From: Rhodovibrionaceae bacterium
GTDB taxonomy: Bacteria; Pseudomonadota; Alphaproteobacteria; Kiloniellales; DSM-21159
Direction of reading: 5' to 3'
Length of the DNA stretch: 36,519 bases
Assembly (NCBI GenBank): GCA_028279885.1
Contig: JANQMX010000071.1
Span: 1-36,519 of the forward strand
The position numbers were made by a program, and so were the translations under genes. Under the pieces are notes generated by a model. It had not been told where the DNA came from and searched no databases. It saw only the letters and a program-made list of their open reading frames with translations. This document shows positions 1 through 9,173 of the stretch, in pieces. The first letter of the stretch is position 1; every line of letters starts with the position of its first letter.

Positions 1-81
1 GCGTCCGGGATGACATTCTGAGAGTGACCGCTGACATTGCCACACCAAAGATCGTCACCCCGGCCTTGAGCCGGGGCCCAT
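1..81. repeat. Partial copy of dispersed palindromic repeat
   Basis: Positions 35-81 closely match the first third of the repeat unit at 36265-36312: a GCCACACCA block, then TCACCCCGGCC, then GAGCCGGGG and CCAT. Positions 1-34 look like a diverged tail of a preceding unit (TCCGGGATGAC compared with TCCGGGGTGAC). TCACCCCGG (55-63) and the CCGGGG arm (71-76) can form part of a hairpin. No gene is seen here; it lies just beyond the 3' end of the ogt gene. Confidence 0.6.
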
Positions 82-115
82 GTCGATGCAGAGCTCAGCC
101 GCTTCTAACAAACCC

Positions 116-592
116 CTACAGCAACCAGCTTGGTGAGCCTTCGAGATCGAGCAGCTTCTTCTTGGTGTCGAGCCCGCCCAGGCCGGAGAAGCCGCCGGGC
201 TTGCCGCCCGCGGCGAGCACCCGGTGGCAGGGAATGATCACCGGAATGGGGTTGGAGCCGCAGGCCGAGCCGACGGCCCGGGCGCAGCCCTCAAGCGCCT
301 CGGCGATCTCGCCGTAGCTCTTCGTCGCGCCATAGGGAATGGCCTGCATGGCCCGGTAGACCTGCTTCTGAAATGTCGTGCCCCTAGGGGCCAGCGGTAG
401 ATCGAAATCCTGCCGCGTGCCGGCGAAGTATTCGCGGAGCTGACGGGCTGCCTCCTGCAGAAGCGGGGAAGCGTCATCGTCGCTTGCGGCTCCGTTGCCC
501 TCCCAGGTCAGGGCCGTGATCGCGCCGTCCGATTCATAGAGGGTCAGCGGCCCGACGGGCGTATCCGGAACGGTCAGTCGTAGATCTGGCAC
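116..592 (-). CDS. ogt: Methylated-DNA--[protein]-cysteine S-methyltransferase
   Basis: 158 aa. This is a cytoplasmic suicide repair protein that moves the alkyl group from O6-alkylguanine or O4-alkylthymine to its own cysteine. The active-site motif PCHRV is at residues 121-125 (Cys122), preceded by the winged-helix DNA-binding part ([11 protein letters not shown], residues 72-82, and [12 protein letters not shown], 86-97) and followed by the usual [14 protein letters not shown] tail. A short N-terminal domain without a zinc site or AraC domain makes it an Ogt-like stand-alone protein rather than Ada. The GTG start lies 19 nt inside the end of the upstream DUF255 gene, so translation is probably coupled. 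The family call is firm; the ogt symbol is by similarity of size and layout. Confidence 0.9.
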   Translation of the reverse strand: MPDLRLTVPDTPVGPLTLYESDGAITALTWEGNGAASDDDASPLLQEAARQLREYFAGTRQDFDLPLAPRGTTFQKQVYRAMQAIPYGATKSYGEIAEALEGCARAVGSACGSNPIPVIIPCHRVLAAGGKPGGFSGLGGLDTKKKLLDLEGSPSWLL

Positions 593-2619
593 AGCGTGTC
601 CTGAAGTGCGCCCGCTTCCGTGATCGGCAGCGAGCAGGTGGTGCCCCGGCAGACGTAGGCGGTGCTCTTGCCCTCGACGGCCTCCTTGCCGAAGGCCGGG
701 TGCCCGTCTGGCAGGCTCGCGCCGGGCTCGAGCACCGTCAAGACCCGGTCGGGCAGCGAGACGCTGTAGACCGCATCGAGCAGCGCAACGGTCTGCGGGT
801 CCGCGCGCGAGCCGACGATGACGATCTGGATGGCGTCCTGCAGCAGGGCGTTGGCCATCAGCAGGGTCGGATAGGCGAAGGGGTGCTTCGAGAGGTCGCC
901 GGCGAAGGCGCCGATGGTGCGCTCGGCCCGCTCGCGATAGACGGGCTTGCCGGTGATGTGGAAGAGGCGGGCGAGCACCCCGGCCATTACCGCGTTGCCC
1001 GCCGGGGTGGCATTGTCTTGGGCCGTGCGGCTGCGCACCACGAGAGCCTGCGCGTCGTCGGGGGTGAAGAAATAGCCGCCGGCCTCCGGGTCGGCATAGT
1101 GGCGCTCCACCGTTTCAGCCCAGGCCTCGGCTTGCGCGAGGTAGTCGCTCTTGCCGGTCGCCTCGTAGAGCGCCAGGGCGGCATCGCACATGGCGGCGTA
1201 GTCGTCGATGCTGGCCGCGTGCTTGGCGATGCCGTGCCGCCAACTGTGACTGAGCCGCCCCTCGCTCTGCATCTTGTCCTGGACGAAGGCGAAGGCCCGC
1301 TCCGCCGCGGCCAGCCAGTCGTCCTCCTTGAAGACCGGCGCGCTGCGCGCCAAAGCGGCGATCATCAGGCCGTTCCAGTCGGCCAGCACCTTGTCGTCCC
1401 AGCCCGGGCGCACCCGCTCCGCGCGGGCGGTCAGCAGAACGTCGCGGCAAGCGGCGAGCTCCGCCTCGAAGGCCGCGTCGCCCAACTCCAGGTCATGGGA
1501 GCGGTTGAGAATGGTCTTGCCTTCCCAATTGCCGTGCGGGTGCACGTCGTAGGCGGCGTTGAACATCGGCGCCCGCTCGCCGAGCAACGCGTTAATCTCG
1601 GCCTCGGTCCAGACGTAGAACTTGCCTTCCTCGCCCTCGCTGTCGGCGTCGAGGGTGGAGGCAAAGCCACCGCACGGGGGCCCGCCGGGGCTCTCTTCGG
1701 CCATCATCTCGCGCAGCAACCAGTCGACCGTCTCCCGCGCGCGCTGCTCGTAAAGCGGCTCGCTGGTCTCCTGCCAGGTCAGGGTCAGGCAGTCGAGCAG
1801 CTGCGCGTTGTCGTAGAGCATCTTCTCGAAGTGCGGCACCAGCCAGCGCTCGTCGACGGAGTAGCGGGCGTAGCCGCCGCCCAGATGATCGTAGATGCCG
1901 CCCTGGCTCATCTGGGTCAGGGAGAAGAGCATCGCATGGCGGCAGGGTTCCAAGTCACTGCGCAGCGCTTCGGACCAGATCAATTTGAGGATCGAGCATT
2001 GCGGAAACTTGGGCGCGCTGCCCAGGCCGCCGTGGAAGGGATCGAACTGGCGGGTGAGCTGCCGCGCGATCAGCTGGTTGCTCTCGATGCCCGGCAGCAC
2101 GCCGCGCTGCGCTTCGGAGAGCTTTTTGAGGCCTTCCTTCAGGTTGGCGACGTTCTTGCCGATGGTCTCCCGCTGCTCGCGGTAGGCGTTGGCGATGCCG
2201 TCGAGCACCTGGGGAAAGCCCGGGCGACCGTAGCGCGGCTCGGGCGGGAAGTAGGTGCCGCCCCAAAAGGGCTCGCCTTCGGGCGTAAGAAAGACGGTGA
2301 GCGGCCAGCCGCCTTGCTCGCCGAGCAGGGCGACCGACTGCTGGTAGATGGTGTCGATGTCCGGGCGCTCCTCGCGGTCCACCTTGATGTTGATGAAGAG
2401 CGCGTTCATCTGCTCGGCGATGGCGTCGTTCTCGAAGGACTCGTGCGCCATCACGTGGCACCAATGGCAGGCGGCGTAACCGACCGACAGCAGGATAGGT
2501 TTGTCTTCCTGTTTTGCCAGTGCCAGGGCTTCTTCGCCCCAGGGGTGCCAGTCTACGGGGTTGTCCTTGTGCTGCAGCAGATAGGGGCTGGTCTCTTGGG
2601 CAAGGCGGTTGGTCGTCAC
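574..2619 (-). CDS. Thioredoxin-domain protein, DUF255 (YyaL/SPATA20 family)
   Basis: 681 aa. An N-terminal thioredoxin-like domain carries CHWC at residues 51-54 (context [19 protein letters not shown]), followed by [13 protein letters not shown], the hallmark of the DUF255 family. The rest resembles an (alpha/alpha)6 barrel as in N-acylglucosamine epimerase/cellobiose epimerase folds ([41 protein letters not shown]). The biochemical role of the family is not established; a redox or sugar-processing role is only inferred from the folds. The start is GTG at 2619 with AGAGG about 8 nt upstream. No signal peptide is visible, so it is likely cytoplasmic. It is the first gene of a two-gene unit with ogt. 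Confidence 0.88.
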   Translation of the reverse strand: MTTNRLAQETSPYLLQHKDNPVDWHPWGEEALALAKQEDKPILLSVGYAACHWCHVMAHESFENDAIAEQMNALFINIKVDREERPDIDTIYQQSVALLGEQGGWPLTVFLTPEGEPFWGGTYFPPEPRYGRPGFPQVLDGIANAYREQRETIGKNVANLKEGLKKLSEAQRGVLPGIESNQLIARQLTRQFDPFHGGLGSAPKFPQCSILKLIWSEALRSDLEPCRHAMLFSLTQMSQGGIYDHLGGGYARYSVDERWLVPHFEKMLYDNAQLLDCLTLTWQETSEPLYEQRARETVDWLLREMMAEESPGGPPCGGFASTLDADSEGEEGKFYVWTEAEINALLGERAPMFNAAYDVHPHGNWEGKTILNRSHDLELGDAAFEAELAACRDVLLTARAERVRPGWDDKVLADWNGLMIAALARSAPVFKEDDWLAAAERAFAFVQDKMQSEGRLSHSWRHGIAKHAASIDDYAAMCDAALALYEATGKSDYLAQAEAWAETVERHYADPEAGGYFFTPDDAQALVVRSRTAQDNATPAGNAVMAGVLARLFHITGKPVYRERAERTIGAFAGDLSKHPFAYPTLLMANALLQDAIQIVIVGSRADPQTVALLDAVYSVSLPDRVLTVLEPGASLPDGHPAFGKEAVEGKSTAYVCRGTTCSLPITEAGALQDTLCQIYD

Positions 2620-2682
2620 TGGGGAAACCTCTCACGTGATGCGTCTTCTTGGGACGCTTGTCGGATGGCGGCAGGCGGACGC

Positions 2683-2711
2683 TTGCACAACGGGGCGGTC
2701 CCCTTGATATA
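2683..2711 (+). promoter_or_regulatory. Possible sigma-70-type promoter for the nitroreductase-mnmE unit
   Basis: TTGCAC (2683-2688) and GATATA (2706-2711) are separated by 17 nt, upstream of the nitroreductase start at 2853. This is the 233-nt divergent gap between the DUF255 gene and the nitroreductase gene. The -10 element is imperfect, so this is a candidate only. Confidence 0.3.
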
Positions 2712-2852
2712 GCGAGAGTGGAAGCGATCTGAAGACGTGTTGCGGCGCTCGCCGGTCGTCCGGCCGCGCCGAGGCACGATTTCCGTAGTGGCAGTGCGGC
2801 GATTCGCGATTAAAGGGCACGAAAACCAGCAAAACACGTGAAAGGTGAGGGC

Positions 2853-3440
2853 ATGGGACACATGGCGGATCTGGAACTTCTTCTCTCTCGACAGTCGGTG
2901 TCACCACGGCTGTTGGAAGAGCCGGTGCCGAGCGAGACGGAACTCGAGCGCGCCTTCCAGGTGGCACTGCATGCCCCGGACCATGGCGGGCTGCAGCCCT
3001 GGCGCTTTCGCATCGTCCGCGGCGACAACCGCCACAAGCTGGGCGATCTCTATGCCGAGGCCTTGAAGCGCAAGACGCCGGAGGCGACCGAGCAGCAGAT
3101 CGAGGCGGCGCGGCAGAAGCCCTTGCGTGCGCCCATGGTGATCGTCGTTCTGGCCAAGGTCACCACCAACAACCCCAAGGTGCCGCCGGTCGAGCAGATC
3201 GTCTCCGCCGGGGCTGCCGTGCAGAACATGCTGAACTGCTTCCACGCCATGGGCTACGGCGCCATGCTGGTGACCGGGGTGCCGGCTTACGACGAGGGCG
3301 TGCGGACGGCCTTCGGTCTCGCCGAAGACGACGCCCTGATCGGTTTCCTCAACGTCGGCACGGTGGCGGACATGCCGGCGCTGCGCGAGCGCAAGGCACC
3401 GGACGGCTACGTCGAGGAGTGGAGCGGGCCGGCGGCCTGA
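2853..3440 (+). CDS. Nitroreductase family protein (YdjA-like)
   Basis: 195 aa from the ATG at 2853, which has AAAGGTGAGG just upstream; a GTG at 2838 in the same frame and an ATG at 2862 are alternatives. The family comprises FMN-dependent NAD(P)H oxidoreductases acting on nitro compounds, quinones or similar acceptors. Seen here are the N-terminal RQSV and ALHAPDHGGLQPWRFRIV (substrate/FMN region), a central GAAVQNMLNCFHAMGYGAML helix, and the C-terminal GFLNVGTVAD. The short length and APDHGGLQPWRF pattern resemble the compact YdjA subgroup. It probably begins the transcription unit that continues into mnmE, whose start is 14 nt after this stop. The physiological substrate cannot be told. 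Confidence 0.85.
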   Translation: MGHMADLELLLSRQSVSPRLLEEPVPSETELERAFQVALHAPDHGGLQPWRFRIVRGDNRHKLGDLYAEALKRKTPEATEQQIEAARQKPLRAPMVIVVLAKVTTNNPKVPPVEQIVSAGAAVQNMLNCFHAMGYGAMLVTGVPAYDEGVRTAFGLAEDDALIGFLNVGTVADMPALRERKAPDGYVEEWSGPAA

Positions 3441-3454
3441 GCCTGCCTTAAGGT

Positions 3455-4810
3455 TTGACGAACAACAGCGACACCATCTTCGCCCTGTCTTCGGCGCCGG
3501 GCCGCGCCGGGGTCGCCGTGCTGCGAGTCAGCGGCCCTGCTGTCGCCGCAGCCGTCGAGGCGCTGACCGGGCAGCCGCCGCCGCCGCCGCGGCAGGCCTG
3601 CCTGCGCGCGTTTCGCAGCCCCTCCGGCGCGGTGATCGACCGCGGCTTGCTGCTCTGGTTCCCCGGTCCCAAGAGCTTCACCGGCGAAGACCTCGCCGAG
3701 CTCCAGGTGCACGGCGGCCGCGCGGTGGTGCAGGGCCTCTTGGACGCTCTGACGGCGCAACAGGGTTGCCGCATCGCCTTGGCCGGGGAGTTCACCCGCC
3801 GCGCTTTCGAGGCCGGCAAGCTCGATCTCGCCGAGGTGGAGGGCCTGGCGGATCTGATCGCCGCCGAGACCGAAGCGCAGCGCAGTCAGGCGCTGCGTCA
3901 GGCAGACGGCAGCTTATCTAGACAAGTTGATCTTTGGGCACAAAGCCTGACCCGAGCCTTGGCCCATGTGGAGGCGGAGATCGAGTTTCCCGACGAGGCG
4001 ATCGGCGAAGATATTGATCCGCAGATCAAAAATATCGTTGCGGAGGTGGAACGAGAGATCGAGGTTGCCCTAGCCGACCGGGGCGTGGGGGAGCGTTTGC
4101 GCGAGGGCTTCTCGGCGGTGCTGCTTGGCGCACCCAACGTCGGCAAGTCGAGTCTGATGAACTGCCTGGCCGCGCGCGACGTGGCCATCGTCTCCGAGGA
4201 GGCCGGGACCACCCGCGACGTCATCGAGGTCAGCCTCGACCTCGGCGGCTACCCGCTGACGCTCGCCGACACCGCCGGGCTGCGCTCGGCCGCCGAAGCG
4301 GAGTCGGTGGGGGCGGTGGAGCGGGAGGGCATGCGCCGCTCGCTCAGCCGTGCAGAGTCGGCGGACGTCACCATCGAGGTCCGGGATGCGACAGATGACA
4401 TGGAGGCTGTTCAGGCAGCGATCGGGGGAGGGGATTCGAGTCGGCTTATTGTCCTGAACAAGAGCGATCTTCTTTCCACGGAGTCAGCCTGTCTGTGTGA
4501 CGCTGGCGATTTGATCGCCGTCTCGGCCAAAACCGGGGCAGGGCTCGACCGGCTGGTCGATGCCCTGAAAGAGCGGCTGCGGGATCTGTCCGACAGGGGG
4601 CAGTCGTCGCCGCTGATCACGCGGGCGCGACATCGCCAGGCGCTGGACGACTGTCGTGCGGCCTTGGCGCGGGGGCAGGGGGCTGGCTCGCCGGAGCTGC
4701 TGGCGGAGGACCTGCGTCTGGCGCTCCGGGCCCTTGGGCGCATCGTCGGCCGGGTCGATGTGGAGGATGTGCTCGACGTGGTCTTCCGCGACTTCTGCAT
4801 CGGCAAGTAG
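3455..4810 (+). CDS. mnmE: tRNA uridine-5-carboxymethylaminomethyl modification GTPase MnmE
   Basis: 451 aa. With MnmG it forms the cmnm5U34 modification of wobble uridines in tRNAs, using GTP hydrolysis and a folate-derived carbon unit. The N-terminal tetrahydrofolate-binding domain starts with [20 protein letters not shown] (residues 5-24). The GTPase domain shows G1 GAPNVGKS (225-232), G3 DTAG (272-275) and G4 NKSD (335-338), and the protein ends in the diagnostic FCIGK with Cys448. The start must be TTG at 3455, because an in-frame TAA lies at 3449-3451 and the next downstream starts would cut the folate domain. The AAGG before TTG is too close to be a normal ribosome site, so coupling to the upstream nitroreductase stop is likely. 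Confidence 0.97.
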   Translation: MTNNSDTIFALSSAPGRAGVAVLRVSGPAVAAAVEALTGQPPPPPRQACLRAFRSPSGAVIDRGLLLWFPGPKSFTGEDLAELQVHGGRAVVQGLLDALTAQQGCRIALAGEFTRRAFEAGKLDLAEVEGLADLIAAETEAQRSQALRQADGSLSRQVDLWAQSLTRALAHVEAEIEFPDEAIGEDIDPQIKNIVAEVEREIEVALADRGVGERLREGFSAVLLGAPNVGKSSLMNCLAARDVAIVSEEAGTTRDVIEVSLDLGGYPLTLADTAGLRSAAEAESVGAVEREGMRRSLSRAESADVTIEVRDATDDMEAVQAAIGGGDSSRLIVLNKSDLLSTESACLCDAGDLIAVSAKTGAGLDRLVDALKERLRDLSDRGQSSPLITRARHRQALDDCRAALARGQGAGSPELLAEDLRLALRALGRIVGRVDVEDVLDVVFRDFCIGK

Positions 4811-4813
4811 GAA

Positions 4814-4829
4814 TGTTTCACGTGAAACA
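4814..4829. promoter_or_regulatory. parS: parS centromere site 1
   Basis: TGTTTCACGTGAAACA is a perfect 16-bp palindrome, identical to the widely conserved bacterial parS core; flanking A/T extends the symmetry to 4813-4830. It sits 3 bp after the mnmE stop codon. ParB, encoded about 3.4 kb downstream, is expected to load here with CTP and spread over neighbouring DNA. Seen directly; the binding role is established for this motif in other species. Confidence 0.95.
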
Positions 4830-4851
4830 TTTGGGACCTTCGTCTCCTCGC

Positions 4852-4879
4852 TTGACTTGGGAAGGCCCGATCCTAAAGT
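4852..4879 (+). promoter_or_regulatory. Candidate promoter giving a leaderless mnmG transcript
   Basis: TTGACT (4852-4857) and TAAAGT (4874-4879) are spaced by 16 nt. A start of transcription about 7 nt after the -10 box would fall on or next to the mnmG ATG at 4887. No Shine-Dalgarno sequence precedes that ATG, which fits a leaderless mRNA. Inference from spacing only. Confidence 0.4.
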
Positions 4880-4886
4880 CCGCGCC

Positions 4887-6773
4887 ATGGTGACTTGTGA
4901 TGTAATTGTTGTCGGCGGCGGGCATGCCGGCTGCGAGGCCGCGGCGGCTGCCGCGCGCATGGGCGCGCGCACCCTGTTAGTCACGCAGGACACGGCGACC
5001 ATCGGCGTCATGTCCTGCAACCCGGCGATCGGCGGCCTCGGCAAGGGCCACCTGGTGCGGGAGATCGATGCCCTCGACGGCATCATGGGCCGCGCCATCG
5101 ACCGCTCCGGCATCCAGTTCCGCCTGCTCAATCGCAGCAAAGGTCCGGCTGTGCGCGGGCCGCGGGCACAGGCTGACCGGACGCTCTATCGCCAAGCCAT
5201 TCAGGCGCTGCTCGCCGAGCAGGCCAACCTCGAGGTTCATGCCGGCGCCGTCGAGGATCTGCTGCTCGATGGGGCAGGGCGCTGCGTCGGTGTCGTCACC
5301 GCCGCGGGAGACGAGCTTCGGGCCGCCGCCGTCGTCTTGACCACCGGCACCTTCCTGCGCGGCGTCATTCATATGGGTGAGCAGCGCATCCCGGCCGGCC
5401 GGGCGGGGGAGGCGCCGTCGCTCGGCCTTTCCGACACCCTGGACCGGGCCGGCTTCGCACTCGGCCGTCTGAAGACCGGGACGCCGCCGCGGCTCGACGG
5501 GCGGACCATCGACTATGCCGGGCTGGAGGTGCAGCCGGGGGACGACCCGCCTGAGCCCTTCTCGACCCTGACCGCGCGCATCGAGGTGCCGCAGACGGTC
5601 TGCCACATCACGCATACCTCGCCCGAGGGGCATGATCTGATTCGCGCCAACCTGCATCGGGCGCCGATCTACTCCGGGCAGATCGAGTCGACCGGCCCGC
5701 GCTACTGCCCCTCCATCGAGGACAAGGTGGTGCGCTTCGCCGATCGGCCGAGCCACCAGATCTTTCTCGAGCCCGAGGGCCTGGAGGACGACACCGTCTA
5801 TCCCAACGGTATCTCCACCTCGCTGCCGGAAGAGGTACAGCGCGAGCTGCTCAAGACCATCCCTGGCCTGGAGCGCGCGGTCATCCGGCGACCCGGCTAT
5901 GCCATCGAATACGACTACGTGGATCCGCGGGAGCTGCAGCCGAGCCTCGAGACCCGGCGCCTGCCCGGCCTGTATCTCGCCGGGCAGATCAACGGCACCA
6001 CCGGCTATGAGGAAGCGGCTGCCCAGGGCCTGATCGCCGGGCTCAACGCCGCCAGTGCGGCTGGAAGCTCCGACGAGGTTTTCGAGGTGGACCGGGCCGA
6101 GGGCTACATCGGTGTCTTGATCGACGACTTGGTGACCCGCGGCGTCACCGAGCCCTATCGCATGTTCACCAGCCGCGCCGAGTACCGCCTGCATCTGCGC
6201 GCCGACAACGCGGACCAGCGGCTGACCGAGCGCGGCCTTGCGCTGGGCTGCGTCGGCGCAGAGCGTGCTGCGCAGTTCCAGCACAAGCGCGCTGCGCTAG
6301 AGACTGCGCGGGAAAGTCTAGCGGCGTTGCGGGCCACGCCGACAGCTTTGCGTGCGGCTGGCTTCGCCATCAATCAGGACGGTCAGGCCCGCTCGGCCTT
6401 CGATCTGCTGCGCTATCCCAACATCGGCTGGGCGGAGCTCAGCGGCTTCTGGCCCGAACTGCTGGATATCTCCGGTGAGGTCCGGACCCAGATGGAGATC
6501 GAGGCGCACTACGCCGGATACCTGGAGCGGCAGGAGGCCGACATCCTGGCCTTCCGCAAGGACGAAGGGCTGCGCCTCCCGGCGGACCTCGACTATGCGG
6601 CCGTGCCGAGCCTCTCCAACGAGGCGCGGCAGAAACTGGCTCTTGCCCGGCCGGCCTCGCTCGGCGCGGCCAGCCGCATTCCCGGCGTCACCCCGGCGGC
6701 GGTGCTGGCCTTGCTGCGCTACGTCAAGCGGCGTCCCGGCCCGGCAGAGCCGGCGTCCAGCTCGGCGTCCTAG
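4887..6773 (+). CDS. mnmG: tRNA uridine-5-carboxymethylaminomethyl modification enzyme MnmG (GidA)
   Basis: 628 aa. FAD/NADH-dependent partner of MnmE in wobble-uridine modification. The dinucleotide-binding motif [12 protein letters not shown] starts around residue 8, followed by the [20 protein letters not shown] signature; the C-terminal helical domain includes [17 protein letters not shown] and the expected tail. Length matches the family. The ATG at 4887 gives the conserved N-terminus; an open frame extends upstream through parS into the end of mnmE and would wrongly lengthen the protein by 77 residues. GTG at 4890 is an alternative. No ribosome-binding site is seen (see candidate promoter). 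It is followed directly by rsmG. Confidence 0.97.
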   Translation: MVTCDVIVVGGGHAGCEAAAAAARMGARTLLVTQDTATIGVMSCNPAIGGLGKGHLVREIDALDGIMGRAIDRSGIQFRLLNRSKGPAVRGPRAQADRTLYRQAIQALLAEQANLEVHAGAVEDLLLDGAGRCVGVVTAAGDELRAAAVVLTTGTFLRGVIHMGEQRIPAGRAGEAPSLGLSDTLDRAGFALGRLKTGTPPRLDGRTIDYAGLEVQPGDDPPEPFSTLTARIEVPQTVCHITHTSPEGHDLIRANLHRAPIYSGQIESTGPRYCPSIEDKVVRFADRPSHQIFLEPEGLEDDTVYPNGISTSLPEEVQRELLKTIPGLERAVIRRPGYAIEYDYVDPRELQPSLETRRLPGLYLAGQINGTTGYEEAAAQGLIAGLNAASAAGSSDEVFEVDRAEGYIGVLIDDLVTRGVTEPYRMFTSRAEYRLHLRADNADQRLTERGLALGCVGAERAAQFQHKRAALETARESLAALRATPTALRAAGFAINQDGQARSAFDLLRYPNIGWAELSGFWPELLDISGEVRTQMEIEAHYAGYLERQEADILAFRKDEGLRLPADLDYAAVPSLSNEARQKLALARPASLGAASRIPGVTPAAVLALLRYVKRRPGPAEPASSSAS

Positions 6774-6774
6774 A

Positions 6775-7401
6775 GTGTTGAGCCAACGCTTCGGCGCATC
6801 CGAGTTCCAGGCCCTGACGAGTGTTTCACGTGAAACACTCGAGCAGTTCCAAAGCTACGCCGATCATCTGCTTCGCTGGTCGAAGGCCATGAATCTGGTC
6901 AGCCGCGACAGTCTCGATGATCTCTGGCGCCGGCATTTCTGGGACTCCGCACAGCTCCTGCCCCTCCTGCCGATGGCGGAAGACGAGCGTCTGATCATCG
7001 CCGATCTCGGCAGCGGCGCCGGCTTCCCCGGTATGGTCCTGGCCATCCTGCAGGCCGGCGAGGTCCACTTGATCGAGGCCGACCGCAAGAAAGCCGTGTT
7101 CCTGCGCGAGGTCGCGCGGGACCTGAAGCTCGAGGTGCGCATCCATGCCCAGCGCATCGAAGCCACTCCGGCCCCCTTTGCCGACGTGGTGACGGCACGC
7201 GCCCTGGCACCGCTCGACCGCCTGGCCAGTTATGCACAAGCGGTTTTGAAAGACGGGGGCAAAGCGCTCTTCCTCAAGGGCCAAGGTGCGGATCGTGAAT
7301 TGACGCTCTTGCCGGAGCCGGAAAGGATGATCATCGAACAGTTCCCGAGTCGGTCGGATCCGAGCGGGATCATTCTGCGCATAGGAGGCCTGACGGCGTG
7401 A
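6775..7401 (+). CDS. rsmG: 16S rRNA (guanine(527)-N7)-methyltransferase RsmG (GidB)
   Basis: About 208 aa. Uses SAM to methylate N7 of G527 in 16S rRNA; loss of the enzyme is known to give low-level streptomycin resistance in several bacteria. The SAM-binding loop DLGSGAGFPGMVLAI and the preceding MNLVSRDSLDDLWRRHFWDS match the family. The start is GTG 6775 or the adjacent TTG 6778, 1 or 4 nt after the mnmG stop; neither has a strong ribosome site. The N-terminal codons for VSRET are formed by an intact parS site, so coding and centromere functions share the same bases. The stop TGA overlaps the GTG start of parA. Confidence 0.95.
   Translation: MLSQRFGASEFQALTSVSRETLEQFQSYADHLLRWSKAMNLVSRDSLDDLWRRHFWDSAQLLPLLPMAEDERLIIADLGSGAGFPGMVLAILQAGEVHLIEADRKKAVFLREVARDLKLEVRIHAQRIEATPAPFADVVTARALAPLDRLASYAQAVLKDGGKALFLKGQGADRELTLLPEPERMIIEQFPSRSDPSGIILRIGGLTA
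6818..6841. promoter_or_regulatory. parS: parS centromere site 2, inside rsmG
   Basis: The core TGTTTCACGTGAAACA (6822-6837) is identical to parS site 1, and symmetry extends to a perfect 24-bp palindrome over 6818-6841. It lies in the fifteenth to twenty-second codons of rsmG, where it encodes SVSRETLE. The two parS sites are about 2.0 kb apart and both lie upstream of parAB. Confidence 0.95.
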
Positions 7402-8237
7402 CGGCGGACATCGAACGGCCGGTGGAGTTCAATCCGCCTCAGCAACAGTCCACGCGGATCCTGGCGATCGCCAATCAGAAGGGCGGCGTCGGCAAGACGA
7501 CCACCGCGATCAACCTGGCGACGGCGCTGGCGGCGATCGAGAAGGACGTCCTGCTGGTCGATCTCGACCCGCAGGGCAACGCCACCACCGGCGTCGGCCT
7601 CGACCCCCGGGAGCAGACCGCCAGCATCTACGATGTGATCATCGGTCAGGCGCATCTGCTCGATGCCGTGAGACCCACCGCGGTACCCAAGCTGTCGCTG
7701 GTCCCCTCCTCCGTCGATCTCTCCGGCGCCGAGCTTGAGCTGGCGCCCCTGCCGCGCCGGGAAGCGCATCTGCGCCGCGCGCTGGACGGCCAGGCCGGCA
7801 CCTGGGACTACGTGCTGATCGACTGTCCGCCGGCGCTCGGCCTGCTGACCCTCAATGCTCTGGTCGCCGCCGACGCGGTGCTGGTTCCGCTGCAGGCCGA
7901 GTACTACGCCCTCGAAGGGCTGAGCCATCTGCTGCGCACCCTCAAGGGGGTTAAGCGCGCGCTCAATCCGCGGCTCGATCTGCACGGGGTCGTCATCACC
8001 ATGTTCGACCGGCGCAACAACCTCTGCCAGATGGTCGCCCAGGACGTGCGCAGCCATCTCGGCGACCGCGTTTACGAAACGATCATTCCGCGCAACGTAA
8101 AGGTCTCGGAAGCGCCCTCCCACGGCAAGCCGGTGCTGCTCTACGACCTGCGCTGTCCCGGCTCGAAGGCTTACCTGCGCCTCGCCAAGGAGCTGCTGGC
8201 GCGCGAGGCAGCCGGCCCGACGGCGTTGGCGTCCTAG
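7398..8237 (+). CDS. parA: Chromosome partitioning ATPase ParA
   Basis: 279 aa. Cytoplasmic Walker-type ATPase that binds DNA non-specifically as an ATP dimer and moves ParB-parS complexes toward the cell pole. The deviant Walker A motif KGGVGKTT is at residues 28-35, with the signature lysine 28, followed by VLLVDLDPQGNATTGVG (Walker A') and YVLIDCPPALGLLTLNAL (Walker B). The GTG start overlaps the rsmG stop (GTGA) and has an excellent AGGAGG site about 8 nt upstream, which supports this start. parB follows 15 nt later, so the two are co-transcribed. Confidence 0.97.
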   Translation: MTADIERPVEFNPPQQQSTRILAIANQKGGVGKTTTAINLATALAAIEKDVLLVDLDPQGNATTGVGLDPREQTASIYDVIIGQAHLLDAVRPTAVPKLSLVPSSVDLSGAELELAPLPRREAHLRRALDGQAGTWDYVLIDCPPALGLLTLNALVAADAVLVPLQAEYYALEGLSHLLRTLKGVKRALNPRLDLHGVVITMFDRRNNLCQMVAQDVRSHLGDRVYETIIPRNVKVSEAPSHGKPVLLYDLRCPGSKAYLRLAKELLAREAAGPTALAS

Positions 8238-8252
8238 GAGAGAGAGCGTCGC

Positions 8253-9146
<894 letters not shown>

Positions 9147-9173
9147 AACAGAATTTCGGTTCTCTAGGGCGGT

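Noticed and set aside
700-2712. Long plus-strand open frame of 670 codons opposite the DUF255 gene
   Set aside because: It is a mirror frame of a clear DUF255 gene in GC-rich DNA; no motif is recognisable and the composition (Val, Gly, Arg, Ala) is typical of antisense frames.
2831-2846. Possible third parS near 2838 (AAAACACGTGAAAG)
   Set aside because: Only the CACGTGAAA half matches, 9 of 16 positions; too degenerate to be called a ParB site.
4656-4886. 77-codon N-terminal extension of mnmG
   Set aside because: It overlaps the end of mnmE in another frame and crosses parS; the conserved MnmG N-terminus starts at 4887.
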